Positions 41,750-51,334 of a stretch of DNA of 64,000 bases are shown here, piece after piece (position 1 is the stretch's first letter; each line of letters begins with the position of its first letter). Source of the DNA: Chitinophaga niabensis (GTDB lineage Bacteria; Bacteroidota; Bacteroidia; Chitinophagales; Chitinophagaceae); assembly GCA_017849435.1 (NCBI GenBank), contig JAFIGY010000020.1:183425-247424 (forward strand). The letters are read 5' to 3'. The notes below the pieces were generated by a model. That model did no database searches. It saw only the letters and a program-made list of their open reading frames with translations, and had not been told where the DNA came from. The position numbers were made by a program, and so were the translations under genes.

Positions 41750-42994
41750 ATGGACAACATTCAAAGCATAAAGAACCGCTTCGGCATCATCGGCAACTCG
41801 CATGCGCTCAACTATGCATTGCAGGTGGCCGCGCAGGTGGCCAATACGGACCTCACCGTACTGATCTCCGGGGAAAGCGGTGTGGGAAAGGAAGTATTTT
41901 CCCAAATCATCCATGCCCTGAGCGCCCGCAAGCACAACCCCTTCATTGCCGTCAACTGCGGCGCTATCCCCGAAGGCACCATCGATTCCGAGCTGTTCGG
42001 ACATGAGAAAGGTTCCTTCACCGGCGCGGTAGATAACCGGAAAGGATATTTCGAAACCGTGAACGGGGGTACGATCTTCCTGGACGAGATCGGTGAAATG
42101 CCGCTCGGCACGCAGGCCCGCCTGTTGCGGGTATTGGAAACCGGCGAATACATCCGCGTGGGCTCTTCCAAAGTACAGAAAACTGATGTGCGCGTGATCG
42201 CCGCTTCCAATAAAGACCTCCTGGAAAATACCCAGCAGGGGAAATTCCGGGAAGACCTGTATTATCGGCTCAACACCGTGCCCATCCGCGTTCCTTCGCT
42301 GCGGGACCGGAAAGAAGATATCCCCATGCTGTTCCGCAAGTTCTGCGTGGACTTTGCAGAGCGTTACAAAACCACTTCCATCCAGCTCGATGACGAAGCG
42401 CGTGAAATACTGGTCAATTATTCATGGCCCGGGAATGTGCGGGAACTGAAGAATATTGCAGAGCAGATATCCGTGCTGGCAACAGACAAACTGGTACATG
42501 TCAACGAACTGCGCCGTTTCCTGCCTGAGCAGCCTGTTATGAATCGCCTGCCCATGCTGGCGCCCTCGCATGGAGGTACCAACGGCGGGGATTTCGCGAG
42601 TGAGCGGGATATACTTTACAAACTTTTCTTCGATATGAAGAAGGACGTCACCGAACTGAAGAAGATGTTCTTTGACATCCTCCAGAACCCGTCTGTGGCG
42701 CACGCCACCACTTTCCAGGACGGAGGCGTAATGCATAATTTCCAGCCGGCAGAAGTACCGGCCTCACCCAGTATCATCGCTCCCGCCAGCCAACCTTTCA
42801 TTATCCAGGACAGCAGCAAGATCGATCATCATGAAGAAGTGGAAGAAACCCTTTCTATCGCTGATAAAGAAAAAGAACTGATCGAAAAGGCGCTGAAGAA
42901 ACACAAAGGCAAAAGGAAAGATGCAGCGCTCGATCTCGGAATTTCGGAACGGACTTTGTACAGGAAACTGAAGGAATATAATATCAATGAGTAA
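41750..42994 (+). CDS. Sigma-54-dependent activator, AAA+ and Fis domains, no receiver
   Basis: The 414-residue protein has no receiver or PAS domain; the AAA+ module starts within 20 residues. Walker A is GESGVGKE, the sigma-54 contact loop is HEKGSFTGAVD (the usual GAFTGA with Ser), and Walker B is GGTIFLDEIGEMP. Later motifs are VRVIAASNKDL and EILVNYSWPGNVRELKNIAEQI. A C-terminal Fis helix-turn-helix (AALDLGISERTLYRKLKEYNI) binds DNA. It should therefore be active constitutively or be controlled by partner proteins. Targets are unknown. It overlaps lptE by 8 bp. Confidence 0.95.
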   Translation: MDNIQSIKNRFGIIGNSHALNYALQVAAQVANTDLTVLISGESGVGKEVFSQIIHALSARKHNPFIAVNCGAIPEGTIDSELFGHEKGSFTGAVDNRKGYFETVNGGTIFLDEIGEMPLGTQARLLRVLETGEYIRVGSSKVQKTDVRVIAASNKDLLENTQQGKFREDLYYRLNTVPIRVPSLRDRKEDIPMLFRKFCVDFAERYKTTSIQLDDEAREILVNYSWPGNVRELKNIAEQISVLATDKLVHVNELRRFLPEQPVMNRLPMLAPSHGGTNGGDFASERDILYKLFFDMKKDVTELKKMFFDILQNPSVAHATTFQDGGVMHNFQPAEVPASPSIIAPASQPFIIQDSSKIDHHEEVEETLSIADKEKELIEKALKKHKGKRKDAALDLGISERTLYRKLKEYNINE

Positions 42995-43520
42995 ACACCC
43001 TATGTCAAAGCTGAGCTCTTTTCTTGCAGTAGCAAGCCTGTGGCTGTTCTCCGGAGCGGCCTGTTCCATTAAATACTCCGCCAACGGCGCCAGTATAGAT
43101 CCCAAGGCCAAAACCGTGATGGTGGGGTACATTGAGAACCGCGCCCCGCAGAACAATCCGCAGCTCAGCCAGCAGGTTACGGAGAAGCTGCGCCAGAAGA
43201 TTCTGGGGCAGACCCGGCTTACGCAAACCAACGACGCTAACGCTGATTACGAGTTCAAAGGTACCATTACCGGATATTCCATATCCAATGCTGCCGTTAC
43301 GAATATCGATAAACCTGCTTCCGCCCGTTTGACCATCACCGTGAACATCACGTTCATAAAACGGGTGGGGGATAAAAAAGGATTCAGCAAGCAATCGTTC
43401 TCCCGCTCCGCGGATTTTGACGCAGGCAAAACCATTACCGAAGCAGAGCCCAGGCTGCTGCAGGAAATCGTGCCCAACCTTGTGGACGACATTTTTAACA
43501 GGGCCTTCGCGAACTGGTAA
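42987..43520 (+). CDS. lptE: LptE-family lipoprotein
   Basis: The 177-residue product has a lipoprotein signal ending in lipobox SGAACS; ATG 43002 is an alternative start. The LptE-like features are a short lipidated N-terminus and a mixed alpha/beta domain (KTVMVGYIENRAPQNNPQLSQQVTEKLRQKIL, DYEFKGTITGYSISNAAV), ending LVDDIFNRAFANW. LptE plugs the LptD barrel for lipopolysaccharide insertion. Its start overlaps the regulator stop. Confidence 0.88.
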   Translation: MSKHPMSKLSSFLAVASLWLFSGAACSIKYSANGASIDPKAKTVMVGYIENRAPQNNPQLSQQVTEKLRQKILGQTRLTQTNDANADYEFKGTITGYSISNAAVTNIDKPASARLTITVNITFIKRVGDKKGFSKQSFSRSADFDAGKTITEAEPRLLQEIVPNLVDDIFNRAFANW

Positions 43521-43548
43521 TAAATATTATTTTCATATTTTAGCATTC

Positions 43549-44760
43549 ATGACCGCTAACAGGATCATCCACCATATTTTTAACCAACCGGATCTCCGGC
43601 ATGTTGCCCAGGCCGACCTGGAACAGCTGGTAGAAACGTATCCGTATTTTGCCGCCGCGCGCCTTTTGCTCGCCCAGAAGCAGTTTACGGATAACCGGGA
43701 CCTTGCTTCTACTGCCCTGAAGAAAGCACAGCTTTACAGCAGTAACCCGCAATACCTTTACCGGTTGCTGACAGCGCCGGTGCCTGCCGTTGAAGAAGAG
43801 GTGGTACCTGCAGCGCCGGCGACTACAGAATTTAGTGAAGAAGAACTGGAAGATGCCGTGGCGCAGGAAGATCAGCAGATACAGGATGAGATCGAGGAAA
43901 AATATGAAGCGTTCAGATATGAGATGCAGCCGGTGGACGAGGAAGAGGAGGAAGAGGAGGAAGATGATGAAGTAGTAGCCGTTGATTACGAAACGATCAA
44001 AGCCGAAGCCGAATTTGAAGCACAACGAACTTCAGACGAACCCGATGAGATCGTAACAGTAGATTATGAAGCGGAAGAATTCGAAGCTGCCAGGACCGGC
44101 GTTTTACCGGATGATATCATTGCGGCGGTAGATTATGACGAGCTTTCGGAACGGGAAGAGCCCCCTGCCCCGCAGGAATACGAACCGGAAATAGAGGAAG
44201 AGGAGATCATCGTGGAAGGAGATGCTGCCGGTGGAGGGATTACCCTTCCCGCCGCCACGGAAATAAAACAGGCCCCTTCGGAGGAAGGACCTATCCGGAT
44301 CCATCCGATGGACACCCCGGCCGAAGAAACCACACTCACCTTCCAGCCGCTCTACACCGAAGATTATTTTGCCTACAAAAAGCTAAAAGACCCGAATTCC
44401 GGAGAAATGATGACCGAAAAAGGACAGGCTGAAATGAAAAGCTTCACGGACTGGCTGAAACAGCTGAAGGATAATTTCGCCGGGAAAGCCACGAAGGACT
44501 GGTATCACCAGCAATTGCACCGGATCTATGAAGACGATGAGCCGGAAGTCTCCGAAAGGGTGGAAAAAATGGCCATGGAGTCCATCACTCTCAACGATGA
44601 CATCGTGTCCGAAACGCTGGCCGAAATATGGGTACGCCAGCACCAGCACGGCAAAGCGATTGCCGTGTATCAAAAATTAAGTTTGCTTAATCCCGACAAA
44701 AACGCTTATTTTGCGCAAAAGATCAAAGAATTACAATTACTAACAGACAACAATAAATAA
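43549..44760 (+). CDS. Acidic conserved protein, unknown
   Basis: The product is 403 residues from ATG 43549; the longer frame to 43417 crosses lptE. The N-terminal 80 residues are helical (HHIFNQPDLRHVAQADLEQLVETYPYFAAARLLLAQK). A strongly acidic middle follows (DEEEEEEEEDDEVVAVDYE, PEIEEEEIIVEG), then a helical C-terminal part with a TPR-like segment (IWVRQHQHGKAIAVYQKLSLLNPDK). I do not recognise a named family. Its place between lptE and secG suggests an envelope role, by context only. Confidence 0.82.
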   Translation: MTANRIIHHIFNQPDLRHVAQADLEQLVETYPYFAAARLLLAQKQFTDNRDLASTALKKAQLYSSNPQYLYRLLTAPVPAVEEEVVPAAPATTEFSEEELEDAVAQEDQQIQDEIEEKYEAFRYEMQPVDEEEEEEEEDDEVVAVDYETIKAEAEFEAQRTSDEPDEIVTVDYEAEEFEAARTGVLPDDIIAAVDYDELSEREEPPAPQEYEPEIEEEEIIVEGDAAGGGITLPAATEIKQAPSEEGPIRIHPMDTPAEETTLTFQPLYTEDYFAYKKLKDPNSGEMMTEKGQAEMKSFTDWLKQLKDNFAGKATKDWYHQQLHRIYEDDEPEVSERVEKMAMESITLNDDIVSETLAEIWVRQHQHGKAIAVYQKLSLLNPDKNAYFAQKIKELQLLTDNNK

Positions 44761-44768
44761 CAACGAAC

Positions 44769-45155
44769 ATGTTGATTTTCTTTGGAATATTGATCGTGGT
44801 GGCCTGTATTTTACTCGGTTTCTTTGTGTTGGTGCAAAACCCCAAAGGCGGCGGTCTCTCCGGCACCTTCGGCGGTTTCGGCAATCAGGTAATGGGTGTA
44901 CGCCAAACTACGGACGTACTGGAAAAAGGTACCTGGATACTGGCAGCAGCCATCGCCATCCTTTGCCTCACGTCCGCCATGTTCGTCAATAAAGGTACCG
45001 GCAGCCATCAGAAAGGCCGGAGCGTGATCGAGCAAACCGGTTCCGGTCTCGGTACACAACAAGCTCCCGCAGGCGCTACCCTCCCCCTTCAGAATCAAGG
45101 CCAGCAGGCACCCGCTAACAACGCTCCTGCAAAACCCGATTCCGGCAAACATTAA
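44769..45155 (+). CDS. secG: Preprotein translocase subunit SecG
   Basis: The 128-residue membrane protein has two helices: IFFGILIVVACILLGFFVLVQNPKGGGL and WILAAAIAILCLTSAMFV. The SecG motif NPKGGGLSGTFGG lies between them. The C-terminal tail is Gln/Ala/Pro-rich and longer than in E. coli, as often in this phylum. It lies 8 bp after the acidic protein gene and is followed by a terminator. Confidence 0.94.
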   Translation: MLIFFGILIVVACILLGFFVLVQNPKGGGLSGTFGGFGNQVMGVRQTTDVLEKGTWILAAAIAILCLTSAMFVNKGTGSHQKGRSVIEQTGSGLGTQQAPAGATLPLQNQGQQAPANNAPAKPDSGKH

Positions 45156-45182
45156 TTATATTATTCTATTATAATATTTACA

Positions 45183-45211
45183 AAAACCTCGCGTTAATAG
45201 CGGGGTTTTTT
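45183..45211 (+). terminator. Terminator after secG
   Basis: AACCTCGC and GCGGGGTT pair (one G-U) across a 7-nt loop and are followed by TTTTTTGTTG, 28 bp after the stop codon. Confidence 0.8.
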
Positions 45212-45225
45212 GTTGAATTATCACT

Positions 45226-46263
45226 ATGAAGAACAAACGCTCTCCCTGGTTACGCCGTATTGCTGTTATCATCGGCTGCCTGTTGGCAGGTTTCCTCGTT
45301 TTCGCTGCTTACATCCTGATGGGGTCTAATACCCGTGCCTTTGGCGACAAAAAATACTTCTACGTCCGTACAGGAAGCACATACAAGGATGTGCTGCAGG
45401 GGCTGCAGGACCAGGAGATCATCCGTTCCGCCGCCACTTTCAACCTCGTGGCCCGCAGGCTCGATTATCCTGCCCGCGTGAAAGCCGGCCGCTATGAGAT
45501 CAGGAAAGGTATGGGCAACCTGGACATCATCCGGTTATTGCGTTCCGGAAGACAATCCCCCGTGAAGCTCGTGATCAACAAACTGCGTTTGAAAGAAGAC
45601 TTCATCCATCTCGTTTCTTCCAGCCTGGAGGCCGACTCTGCTACCCTGCAGGCCCTGCTGAACGACCAGGTATACCTCCGTCAATTCGGGCTGGATACCA
45701 ATACCGTCATGTGCGCAGTAGTGCCGGACACCTACGAACTCTACTGGAATACCTCAGCCGAAAAAGTTTTTGACAAACTTGAAGAGGCCCACAATAATTT
45801 CTGGAACAACGGCCGCAAAGATAAAGCCCAGGCGCTCGGCCTCAGTCCGAATGAAGTCACCATCCTCGCTTCCATTGTTGAAGAAGAAACCAACCGCCAC
45901 GATGAAAAGCCTTCCATCGCCAGTGTATATCTCAACCGCCTGCACTCCGGTATGAAACTGGGCGCCGATCCTACCGTGAAATATGCCCTGAAGAATTTTG
46001 CATTGAAAAGGATCTGGGGCTCCTATACGGAATTCGATTCTCCGTATAACACTTACCGTTATAGCGGCCTTCCGCCCGGCCCCATTTGCACACCTTCCGT
46101 AAAATCCATCGATGCCGTGCTTTCTCCTGCGGTTTCTGATTACCTGTATTTCTGTGCAAAAGCGGATGGCAGCGGATATCACGCCTTTGCAGTGACTTAT
46201 AAAGAGCATCTTGAAAATGCCAAAGCTTACCAGAAAGCGCTGAATGAACGGGGCATCAAATAA
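45226..46263 (+). CDS. mltG: Endolytic transglycosylase MltG (YceG-like)
   Basis: The 345-residue protein has one N-terminal membrane helix (IAVIIGCLLAGFLVFAAYIL), a LysM-like region (TGSTYKDVLQGLQDQEI) and the YceG catalytic domain. Key motifs are EVTILASIVEEETNRHDEKPSIASVYLNRL, with the probable catalytic Glu in VEEE, and LGADPTVKYAL, then YNTYRYSGLPPGPICTPS. It cuts nascent glycan strands to release them from the membrane. The length and C-terminal YKEHLENAKAY are typical. Confidence 0.95.
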   Translation: MKNKRSPWLRRIAVIIGCLLAGFLVFAAYILMGSNTRAFGDKKYFYVRTGSTYKDVLQGLQDQEIIRSAATFNLVARRLDYPARVKAGRYEIRKGMGNLDIIRLLRSGRQSPVKLVINKLRLKEDFIHLVSSSLEADSATLQALLNDQVYLRQFGLDTNTVMCAVVPDTYELYWNTSAEKVFDKLEEAHNNFWNNGRKDKAQALGLSPNEVTILASIVEEETNRHDEKPSIASVYLNRLHSGMKLGADPTVKYALKNFALKRIWGSYTEFDSPYNTYRYSGLPPGPICTPSVKSIDAVLSPAVSDYLYFCAKADGSGYHAFAVTYKEHLENAKAYQKALNERGIK

Positions 46264-46301
46264 CTTTATTCGTATTTTTACACCGACCCAACAGTCCCCT
46301 G

Positions 46302-47276
46302 ATGATCGATGTAGAAAAAATAATATTCAACCTTAAACCGGTCAGATGGGTGGTACATAAAAGTAAAACCCTTGTACTGCCCGGTTTTGAAGGTCTGCCT
46401 TTGTATGATGTGATCGTTTTTTTCCTGAAGGAAACCGCCCGCGAGAGCCTCGCCGAACGCTCCGCAGCTATTTCATTCAATTTCCTGCTGGCCATTCCTC
46501 CTTTTTTCATCTTCCTGTTCACCCTCGTGCCCTTCATTCCCCTGCAGAACACAGAGGCTACACTCTACGATCTGGCGGAATCGCTCACACCCAATGACAG
46601 CAGCTATGAAGTAGTACGGGATCTTATTCACGACTTCCTGCACACGCATCGCAATACCTTGTTGTCATTCGCTTTTATCCTCAGCTTTTACTACTCCTCT
46701 AATGGCGTGAAGGGTATGCTGCGTTCTTTCGACAAATCGCTGCCAGGCTTCAAGCAACGAACCTGGTGGGAGGCACGGCTCACGGCGTTAAAACTGACTA
46801 TTTTCCTGGTATTACTGTTACTCGCCACAGTAACACTCATCATCACGCAGGGTGCCATCCTCAAAGCAATTCTGCAGGAGCTGGGCATCCGGGATTCATT
46901 CACCCGCTATATGATCGACGTAGTAAGATGGCTGCTTATCATGTTCCTTTTCTTTTCCATCATCTCGGTAATATATCGTTTTGGACCTGCCACTAAGAAA
47001 AAATGGAAATTTATCTCCGCCGGATCCACTTTTGCCACCATTGCCATGATCGTTGTCACCCTCGGATTCTCCTTCTGGGTGACCAATTTTGCCCGCTATA
47101 ACCAGATCTACGGATCAGTCGGCACTATTCTTGTTTTAATGTTGGTAGTGTACTTCAATTCATTTATCCTTCTCATTGGTTTTGAATTGAATACAAGCAT
47201 CAGTACCCTCCGCGAAATGGCCCGTGAAAGGGAAGCCATCGCGGAAGGAGCATCAGAGATACAAGGATTATCCTGA
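46302..47276 (+). CDS. YihY/virulence factor BrkB family membrane protein
   Basis: The 324-residue protein has about six membrane helices. The BrkB motifs are SLAERSAAISFNFLLAIPPFFIFLF, LLSFAFILSFYYSSNGVKGMLRSFDKSLP and WEARLTALKLT. It continues with YRFGPATKKKWKFISAGS and NQIYGSVGTILVLMLVVYFNSFILLIGFELN. Function in Bacteroidota is unknown. It follows mltG by 38 bp and is probably cotranscribed. Confidence 0.93.
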   Translation: MIDVEKIIFNLKPVRWVVHKSKTLVLPGFEGLPLYDVIVFFLKETARESLAERSAAISFNFLLAIPPFFIFLFTLVPFIPLQNTEATLYDLAESLTPNDSSYEVVRDLIHDFLHTHRNTLLSFAFILSFYYSSNGVKGMLRSFDKSLPGFKQRTWWEARLTALKLTIFLVLLLLATVTLIITQGAILKAILQELGIRDSFTRYMIDVVRWLLIMFLFFSIISVIYRFGPATKKKWKFISAGSTFATIAMIVVTLGFSFWVTNFARYNQIYGSVGTILVLMLVVYFNSFILLIGFELNTSISTLREMAREREAIAEGASEIQGLS

Positions 47277-47330
47277 AAAAAATTGAAAACAATAGAGTAA
47301 TTTCATGTAAACCATAAACAACTTGAGCCT

Positions 47331-47933
47331 ATGAAGAAGCAATTTGTTTTATTACTTGTTGCTGTTGTATGGCTGGCAGCATTCCGCTCACCTGAAGCAC
47401 TGGAGATCGGTGCAAAACTACCCAAACCGGATCATAAGATGAAAGATGTTACCGGGAAGGAAGTCTCCATGAACGATGCTAAAAAAAGTAACGGGCTGCT
47501 GGTGATGTTCAGCTGCAACACTTGTCCTTATGTACAACGCAACCAGGATCGTACGCGGGAGATATGCCATTATGCGTTGAAGAATAATATCGGTGTGATC
47601 CTTATCAATTCCAACGAAGCGGACCGTAATGGCGGCGACTCCTACGATGCCATGCAGGCCTATGCCAAAAAGCAGGCCTATGGCTGGCACTATGTAGTGG
47701 ACAAGAATAACGAGATTGCAGATGCATTTGCAGCGGATCGTACGCCGGAATGTTATCTGTTCAATAAAGATGCGGTACTTGTATACAAAGGCGCAATTGA
47801 CGATAACCCGGGCAATGCGACCGGCGTACAGGAAAAATACCTGCACAAGGCAATGGACGCCATGCTCGCTGGACGACCGGTGGAAGTGACTTCTACGGCT
47901 TCTGTCGGCTGTGGAATCAAAAGGAAGATGTAA
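47331..47933 (+). CDS. Thioredoxin-like (redoxin) secreted protein
   Basis: The 200-residue product has a short hydrophobic N-terminus (KKQFVLLLVAVVWLAAFRSP). The redoxin fold follows (EIGAKLPKPDHKMKDVTGKEVSMND, LLVMFSCNTCPYVQRNQDRTREIC), with active-site CNTC. Later come ILINSNEADRNGGDSYDAM, YLFNKDAVLVYKGAIDDNP and a C-terminal GCGIKRKM. This resembles TlpA-like or alkyl-hydroperoxide-reductase/thiol-specific antioxidant-like proteins with a CxxC. It probably reduces a periplasmic disulfide; the partner is unknown. Confidence 0.9.
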   Translation: MKKQFVLLLVAVVWLAAFRSPEALEIGAKLPKPDHKMKDVTGKEVSMNDAKKSNGLLVMFSCNTCPYVQRNQDRTREICHYALKNNIGVILINSNEADRNGGDSYDAMQAYAKKQAYGWHYVVDKNNEIADAFAADRTPECYLFNKDAVLVYKGAIDDNPGNATGVQEKYLHKAMDAMLAGRPVEVTSTASVGCGIKRKM

Positions 47934-47945
47934 AGCCGATCATAA

Positions 47946-47984
47946 AAAAACGCCGTGGCGGATCATTCCTGCCACGGCGTTTTT
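47946..47984. terminator. Bidirectional terminator between convergent genes
   Basis: AAAAACGCCGTGGC (47946-47959) and GCCACGGCGTTTTT (47971-47984) form a perfect 14-bp stem with T-runs in both directions. Confidence 0.92.
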
Positions 47985-48002
47985 CATTTATAACGATGAT
48001 CA

Positions 48003-51000
48003 TCAGTTAAAGATATATCTTATCCCAAACTGCGCCTGCCAGCGGGATAACTGCAAACTTGTGTTATCCACAAAGCTATTCGTCAACGGGATCTGGTTAG
48101 CTGCATTCAGGTACGGGAAAGAGAACTTCGGTTGATTGGTAGCTGTGAGTCCTTCATATTTCAGGAAAGAAGTAGAAGAGAACGTTTTGTAAACACCCCA
48201 GTTCCTGTTCAGCATATTCCCCAGATTGATCACATCGAAAGTGAGCCGCAATGTATGTTTCTGCCTGCCGGTGAAGAAATGCACGTCCTGCGTAATATTC
48301 AGGTCAACGCGCTTGTAGAAAGGCAGTACCACCGCATTGCGGTCAGCTACCTGACCACGGTGACGGCTCATATATTCATCCTGGCTGATGAAGTTATTCA
48401 ATTGCGCCCAGATCTGGGAAGGCGTACGTGTATCTGTTATACCATTTACAGGAGCGCCATTGTTTACCGGAACCAGCACAATCTCACCGGCATCTCTCGG
48501 GATATAGATCAGATCGTTGTTACCACCGGAATTATCCCCATTCACATCGCCATTGTAAGTGTAGCTTCCTGTACCGGCCGGAGCCGCTTCAAAAATGAGG
48601 CCTACAGAAGTGGAGAAATGTTTCGCATAGTCTACTTTATAGGATGCGGCAGCAATAACACGATGCGGCAGGTAGTAGTTGGCGTAACCAAGATCGTTGG
48701 CATTCGGATCCCCTTTTACCACACGGTCCCTCCACATACTTTGAGCAATAGACCCGCCATCATTCACGGATTCTGCTTTACTGTAAGTATAAGCGGCGCT
48801 CAGATAGAGATTACGGAAGTTCTTCTGCAATTGCAGGGTGATGTTGTAACTATACCCTTTGTTCGTATTGCGCATCAGGATAGCATCACTGATATTGGGA
48901 TTGTTCTCGGTGGTGCCACGATAGATCTGCGCACTGTCATAACGTACCCTTTTATCCGGCATATCCAGTACTTTACCGCCGGAAGGCAGGTTCACGTTCT
49001 GGAAATAGACCGCGTTGATGTCTTTCGTATAAATCCCTTCCAGCGTAGCGATCACGTTACCGGGCAACACCTGATCCACCGCGACACTGGCCTTCAACAC
49101 CTGCGGATACCTGAAACTTTTCTCGATGGCCACAAGGTTGTAAGAGGTGTTGACAGATGTGGAAGCAGGACGATATTTGTTGATATCCTTACTGAAAGCA
49201 ACGCCCGTTGTTTTTGTAAATGATCCGAACTGTACACCGTTGTTAGCGGCCTGGTTGCTGATCCATACAAAGGGAGGCGCACCTGCAAAGATACCCGCGC
49301 CGCCACGGATCTGGGTTTTATGATCACCGTTCACGTCCCAGTTGAAACCTACGCGTGGTGAGATCAACGGATTGTTAGCGGGTTTGGCGCCGACATCTAT
49401 TTTCACCCCGTCGCGGAAGGTAAGGTTCTGAACAGCAGGATTGGTGTCAAAAGTGCTTTCAAAGATGGGCAGGTCTGCACGCAATCCGTAAGTCAACGTA
49501 AAGCGATCATTCACTCTCCATTTGTCCTGCACAAACGCACCTATTTCCCAGGCCCCGATTTTCGCAAAGGGGAAAGAACCGTCTTTCGTGAGTGAATAAG
49601 AGAGCTGGTAGCGGCTGGCGTTGGCAGTGCCATATTTCACGCTGTTATAAAAATCCGTCAATGTTTCAAAGCGGAACACTCCTTCGTAATTCGGCGCGAA
49701 ACCGTTCAGAAATTTTTTGTAGTAGTTCTGGGTACCGAAGGTCAGTTCATGTGCCCCTTTATACAGGGTGAAGATGTCAGAGAGCTGGTACACATCGCTG
49801 TTCAGTTTGTTGTTGTAGGTGAAAGGTTCATAACCGAATGCAGTATAGCTCTGGCCGATCCCGTTCAGGATATCCACCAATGGGAAGTCGCCACCGGCAA
49901 GGCTTTCTCTGAAATCCCTCAAAGCCGTATATCCTACCTGCAATTTATTGGATGCCCTGTTGCCAAACCGTGTATTCAGCTCTGCAATGAAAATATTGAA
50001 GTTATTGTTGATCGCATATCCGCTGCCGCTGAAAGGGAGGCCGGTAATACTGGGCTGGCGGTTGCTATTCGGGGCGCCGCTGTTGCTGCCAGGTATATCC
50101 TTCAGCGATTTGAAATAATTGTATTTCAACGTGAGCGTATTGCTCGCATTCAGGTTCCAGTCGATACGCGCCGTCAGCTTATCACTTTGCGTGCGGTAAG
50201 CGTAGTTTTCGAACGCGCCGGGATTATACTTCAGGCTGTCTACCAGGAACTGCCGCAGCTTAGTGAGGGTATCCGCATTTGCCTGTGAAATACCCGCCGC
50301 CTGATTGGAGGGTTTGCCGGCCGAGGAGGCCTGCCAGGAGGTGGCCGTCTGCTCAATGCGCTCCTGCTCGAAGCTCAGGAAGAAGAACAATTTATTCCTG
50401 ATAATAGGTCCGCCAATGGACACGCCCCGCATATTGTAATTGAAATCCTGTTTGGGAATAGTGGTAGTATGGGTTTTATACCCTTGTGTACCAGGGCCCT
50501 TCAGATAAGTATATACAGATCCTTTGAACTCGTTGGTACCACTGCGGGTAACGGAATTGATGCCCGCTCCGGAGAAACCGCCGGATTTTACATCGTAGGG
50601 AGCGATGTTCACCTGGATCTGTTCGATAGCATCCAGACTGATGGGCTGTGAGTTGGTCTGGCTGCCAAGGTTGGGCTGCAGACCGAATACGTTGTTAAAG
50701 TTGGCGCCATCCAAGGTAACGTTATTGAAAGAAGAATTCCTCCCCCCAAAGCTCAAACCGTTATTGAACGTGTTGCTCACCGCTGAAGGGGCAAGCTTTG
50801 TAAAATCCTGCCAGGAGCGGCTGATACTCGGCAGGCGCTCGATCTGCGAACGGGTGATCACTTCCTGGCTGCCGGTGCGGCTGTTATTGATCACCTTGTT
50901 GTTACTGTTGGAGGTGATGGTTACTGCCGCGAGTTCAGTGATAGCGCTGGAAAGCGAGAAACTGGCATTGTACTCCTGGCCCAGGGTCAGGAAGATATCC

Positions 51001-51272
51001 GTACGTTTGGCCTCACTGTAACCGATATACGAAACGGTAACGGTGTAAGGGCCTCCCACGCGAAGATTGGGAAGATTGTAATAACCGTCCTTACGGCTCA
51101 GGGTACCGTACTTTGTACCGGAAGGCGTATGTATGGCGGTAACGGTAGCACCGGGAACAGGGGTACCTTTTTCTGTGATCCTCCCGATGATCTCGGAAGT
51201 GGTCACCTGTGCGGTCAGATTGAGATGAAACAGGCAGAGTGCTGCCAGTATCCCGTAGATTGTTCTTTTCAT
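48003..51272 (-). CDS. TonB-dependent receptor, Oar-like
   Basis: The 1089-residue outer-membrane protein has a signal peptide (KRTIYGILAALCLFHLNLTA). A carboxypeptidase-regulatory-like domain follows (EIIGRITEKGTPVPGATVTAIHTPSGTKYG), then a plug (RSQIERLPSISRSWQDFTKLAP, SFNNVTLDGANFNNVFGLQPNLG, QIQVNIAPYDVKSGGFSGAGIN) and a long barrel ending WQAQFGIRYIFN. This is the Oar-type group, sometimes linked to export of proteins to the surface. It is 62 bp downstream of the lipoprotein gene, separated from it by a strong terminator. Confidence 0.95.
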   Translation of the reverse strand: MKRTIYGILAALCLFHLNLTAQVTTSEIIGRITEKGTPVPGATVTAIHTPSGTKYGTLSRKDGYYNLPNLRVGGPYTVTVSYIGYSEAKRTDIFLTLGQEYNASFSLSSAITELAAVTITSNSNNKVINNSRTGSQEVITRSQIERLPSISRSWQDFTKLAPSAVSNTFNNGLSFGGRNSSFNNVTLDGANFNNVFGLQPNLGSQTNSQPISLDAIEQIQVNIAPYDVKSGGFSGAGINSVTRSGTNEFKGSVYTYLKGPGTQGYKTHTTTIPKQDFNYNMRGVSIGGPIIRNKLFFFLSFEQERIEQTATSWQASSAGKPSNQAAGISQANADTLTKLRQFLVDSLKYNPGAFENYAYRTQSDKLTARIDWNLNASNTLTLKYNYFKSLKDIPGSNSGAPNSNRQPSITGLPFSGSGYAINNNFNIFIAELNTRFGNRASNKLQVGYTALRDFRESLAGGDFPLVDILNGIGQSYTAFGYEPFTYNNKLNSDVYQLSDIFTLYKGAHELTFGTQNYYKKFLNGFAPNYEGVFRFETLTDFYNSVKYGTANASRYQLSYSLTKDGSFPFAKIGAWEIGAFVQDKWRVNDRFTLTYGLRADLPIFESTFDTNPAVQNLTFRDGVKIDVGAKPANNPLISPRVGFNWDVNGDHKTQIRGGAGIFAGAPPFVWISNQAANNGVQFGSFTKTTGVAFSKDINKYRPASTSVNTSYNLVAIEKSFRYPQVLKASVAVDQVLPGNVIATLEGIYTKDINAVYFQNVNLPSGGKVLDMPDKRVRYDSAQIYRGTTENNPNISDAILMRNTNKGYSYNITLQLQKNFRNLYLSAAYTYSKAESVNDGGSIAQSMWRDRVVKGDPNANDLGYANYYLPHRVIAAASYKVDYAKHFSTSVGLIFEAAPAGTGSYTYNGDVNGDNSGGNNDLIYIPRDAGEIVLVPVNNGAPVNGITDTRTPSQIWAQLNNFISQDEYMSRHRGQVADRNAVVLPFYKRVDLNITQDVHFFTGRQKHTLRLTFDVINLGNMLNRNWGVYKTFSSTSFLKYEGLTATNQPKFSFPYLNAANQIPLTNSFVDNTSLQLSRWQAQFGIRYIFN

Positions 51273-51292
51273 ATGAGACGATATTGGAAAAA

Positions 51293-51319
51293 TTCAGGCG
51301 CAAAGTATTTGCGCCTGAA
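51293..51319 (-). terminator. Terminator between lipoprotein and Oar-like receptor genes
   Basis: TTCAGGCGCAAA (51293-51304) and TTTGCGCCTGAA (51308-51319) are a perfect 12-bp stem with loop GTA. On the minus strand TTTTTCC follows, just upstream of the Oar-like start at 51272. Confidence 0.8.
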
Positions 51320-51334
51320 CCTTACAGGAATGCT

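Noticed and set aside
40619-42004. Long minus-strand frame of 461 residues
   Set aside because: It lies across miaB and the sigma-54 activator on the opposite strand; both are certain genes.
48132-49223. Plus-strand frame of 363 residues
   Set aside because: It is antisense to the Oar-like TonB receptor and has no recognisable domain.
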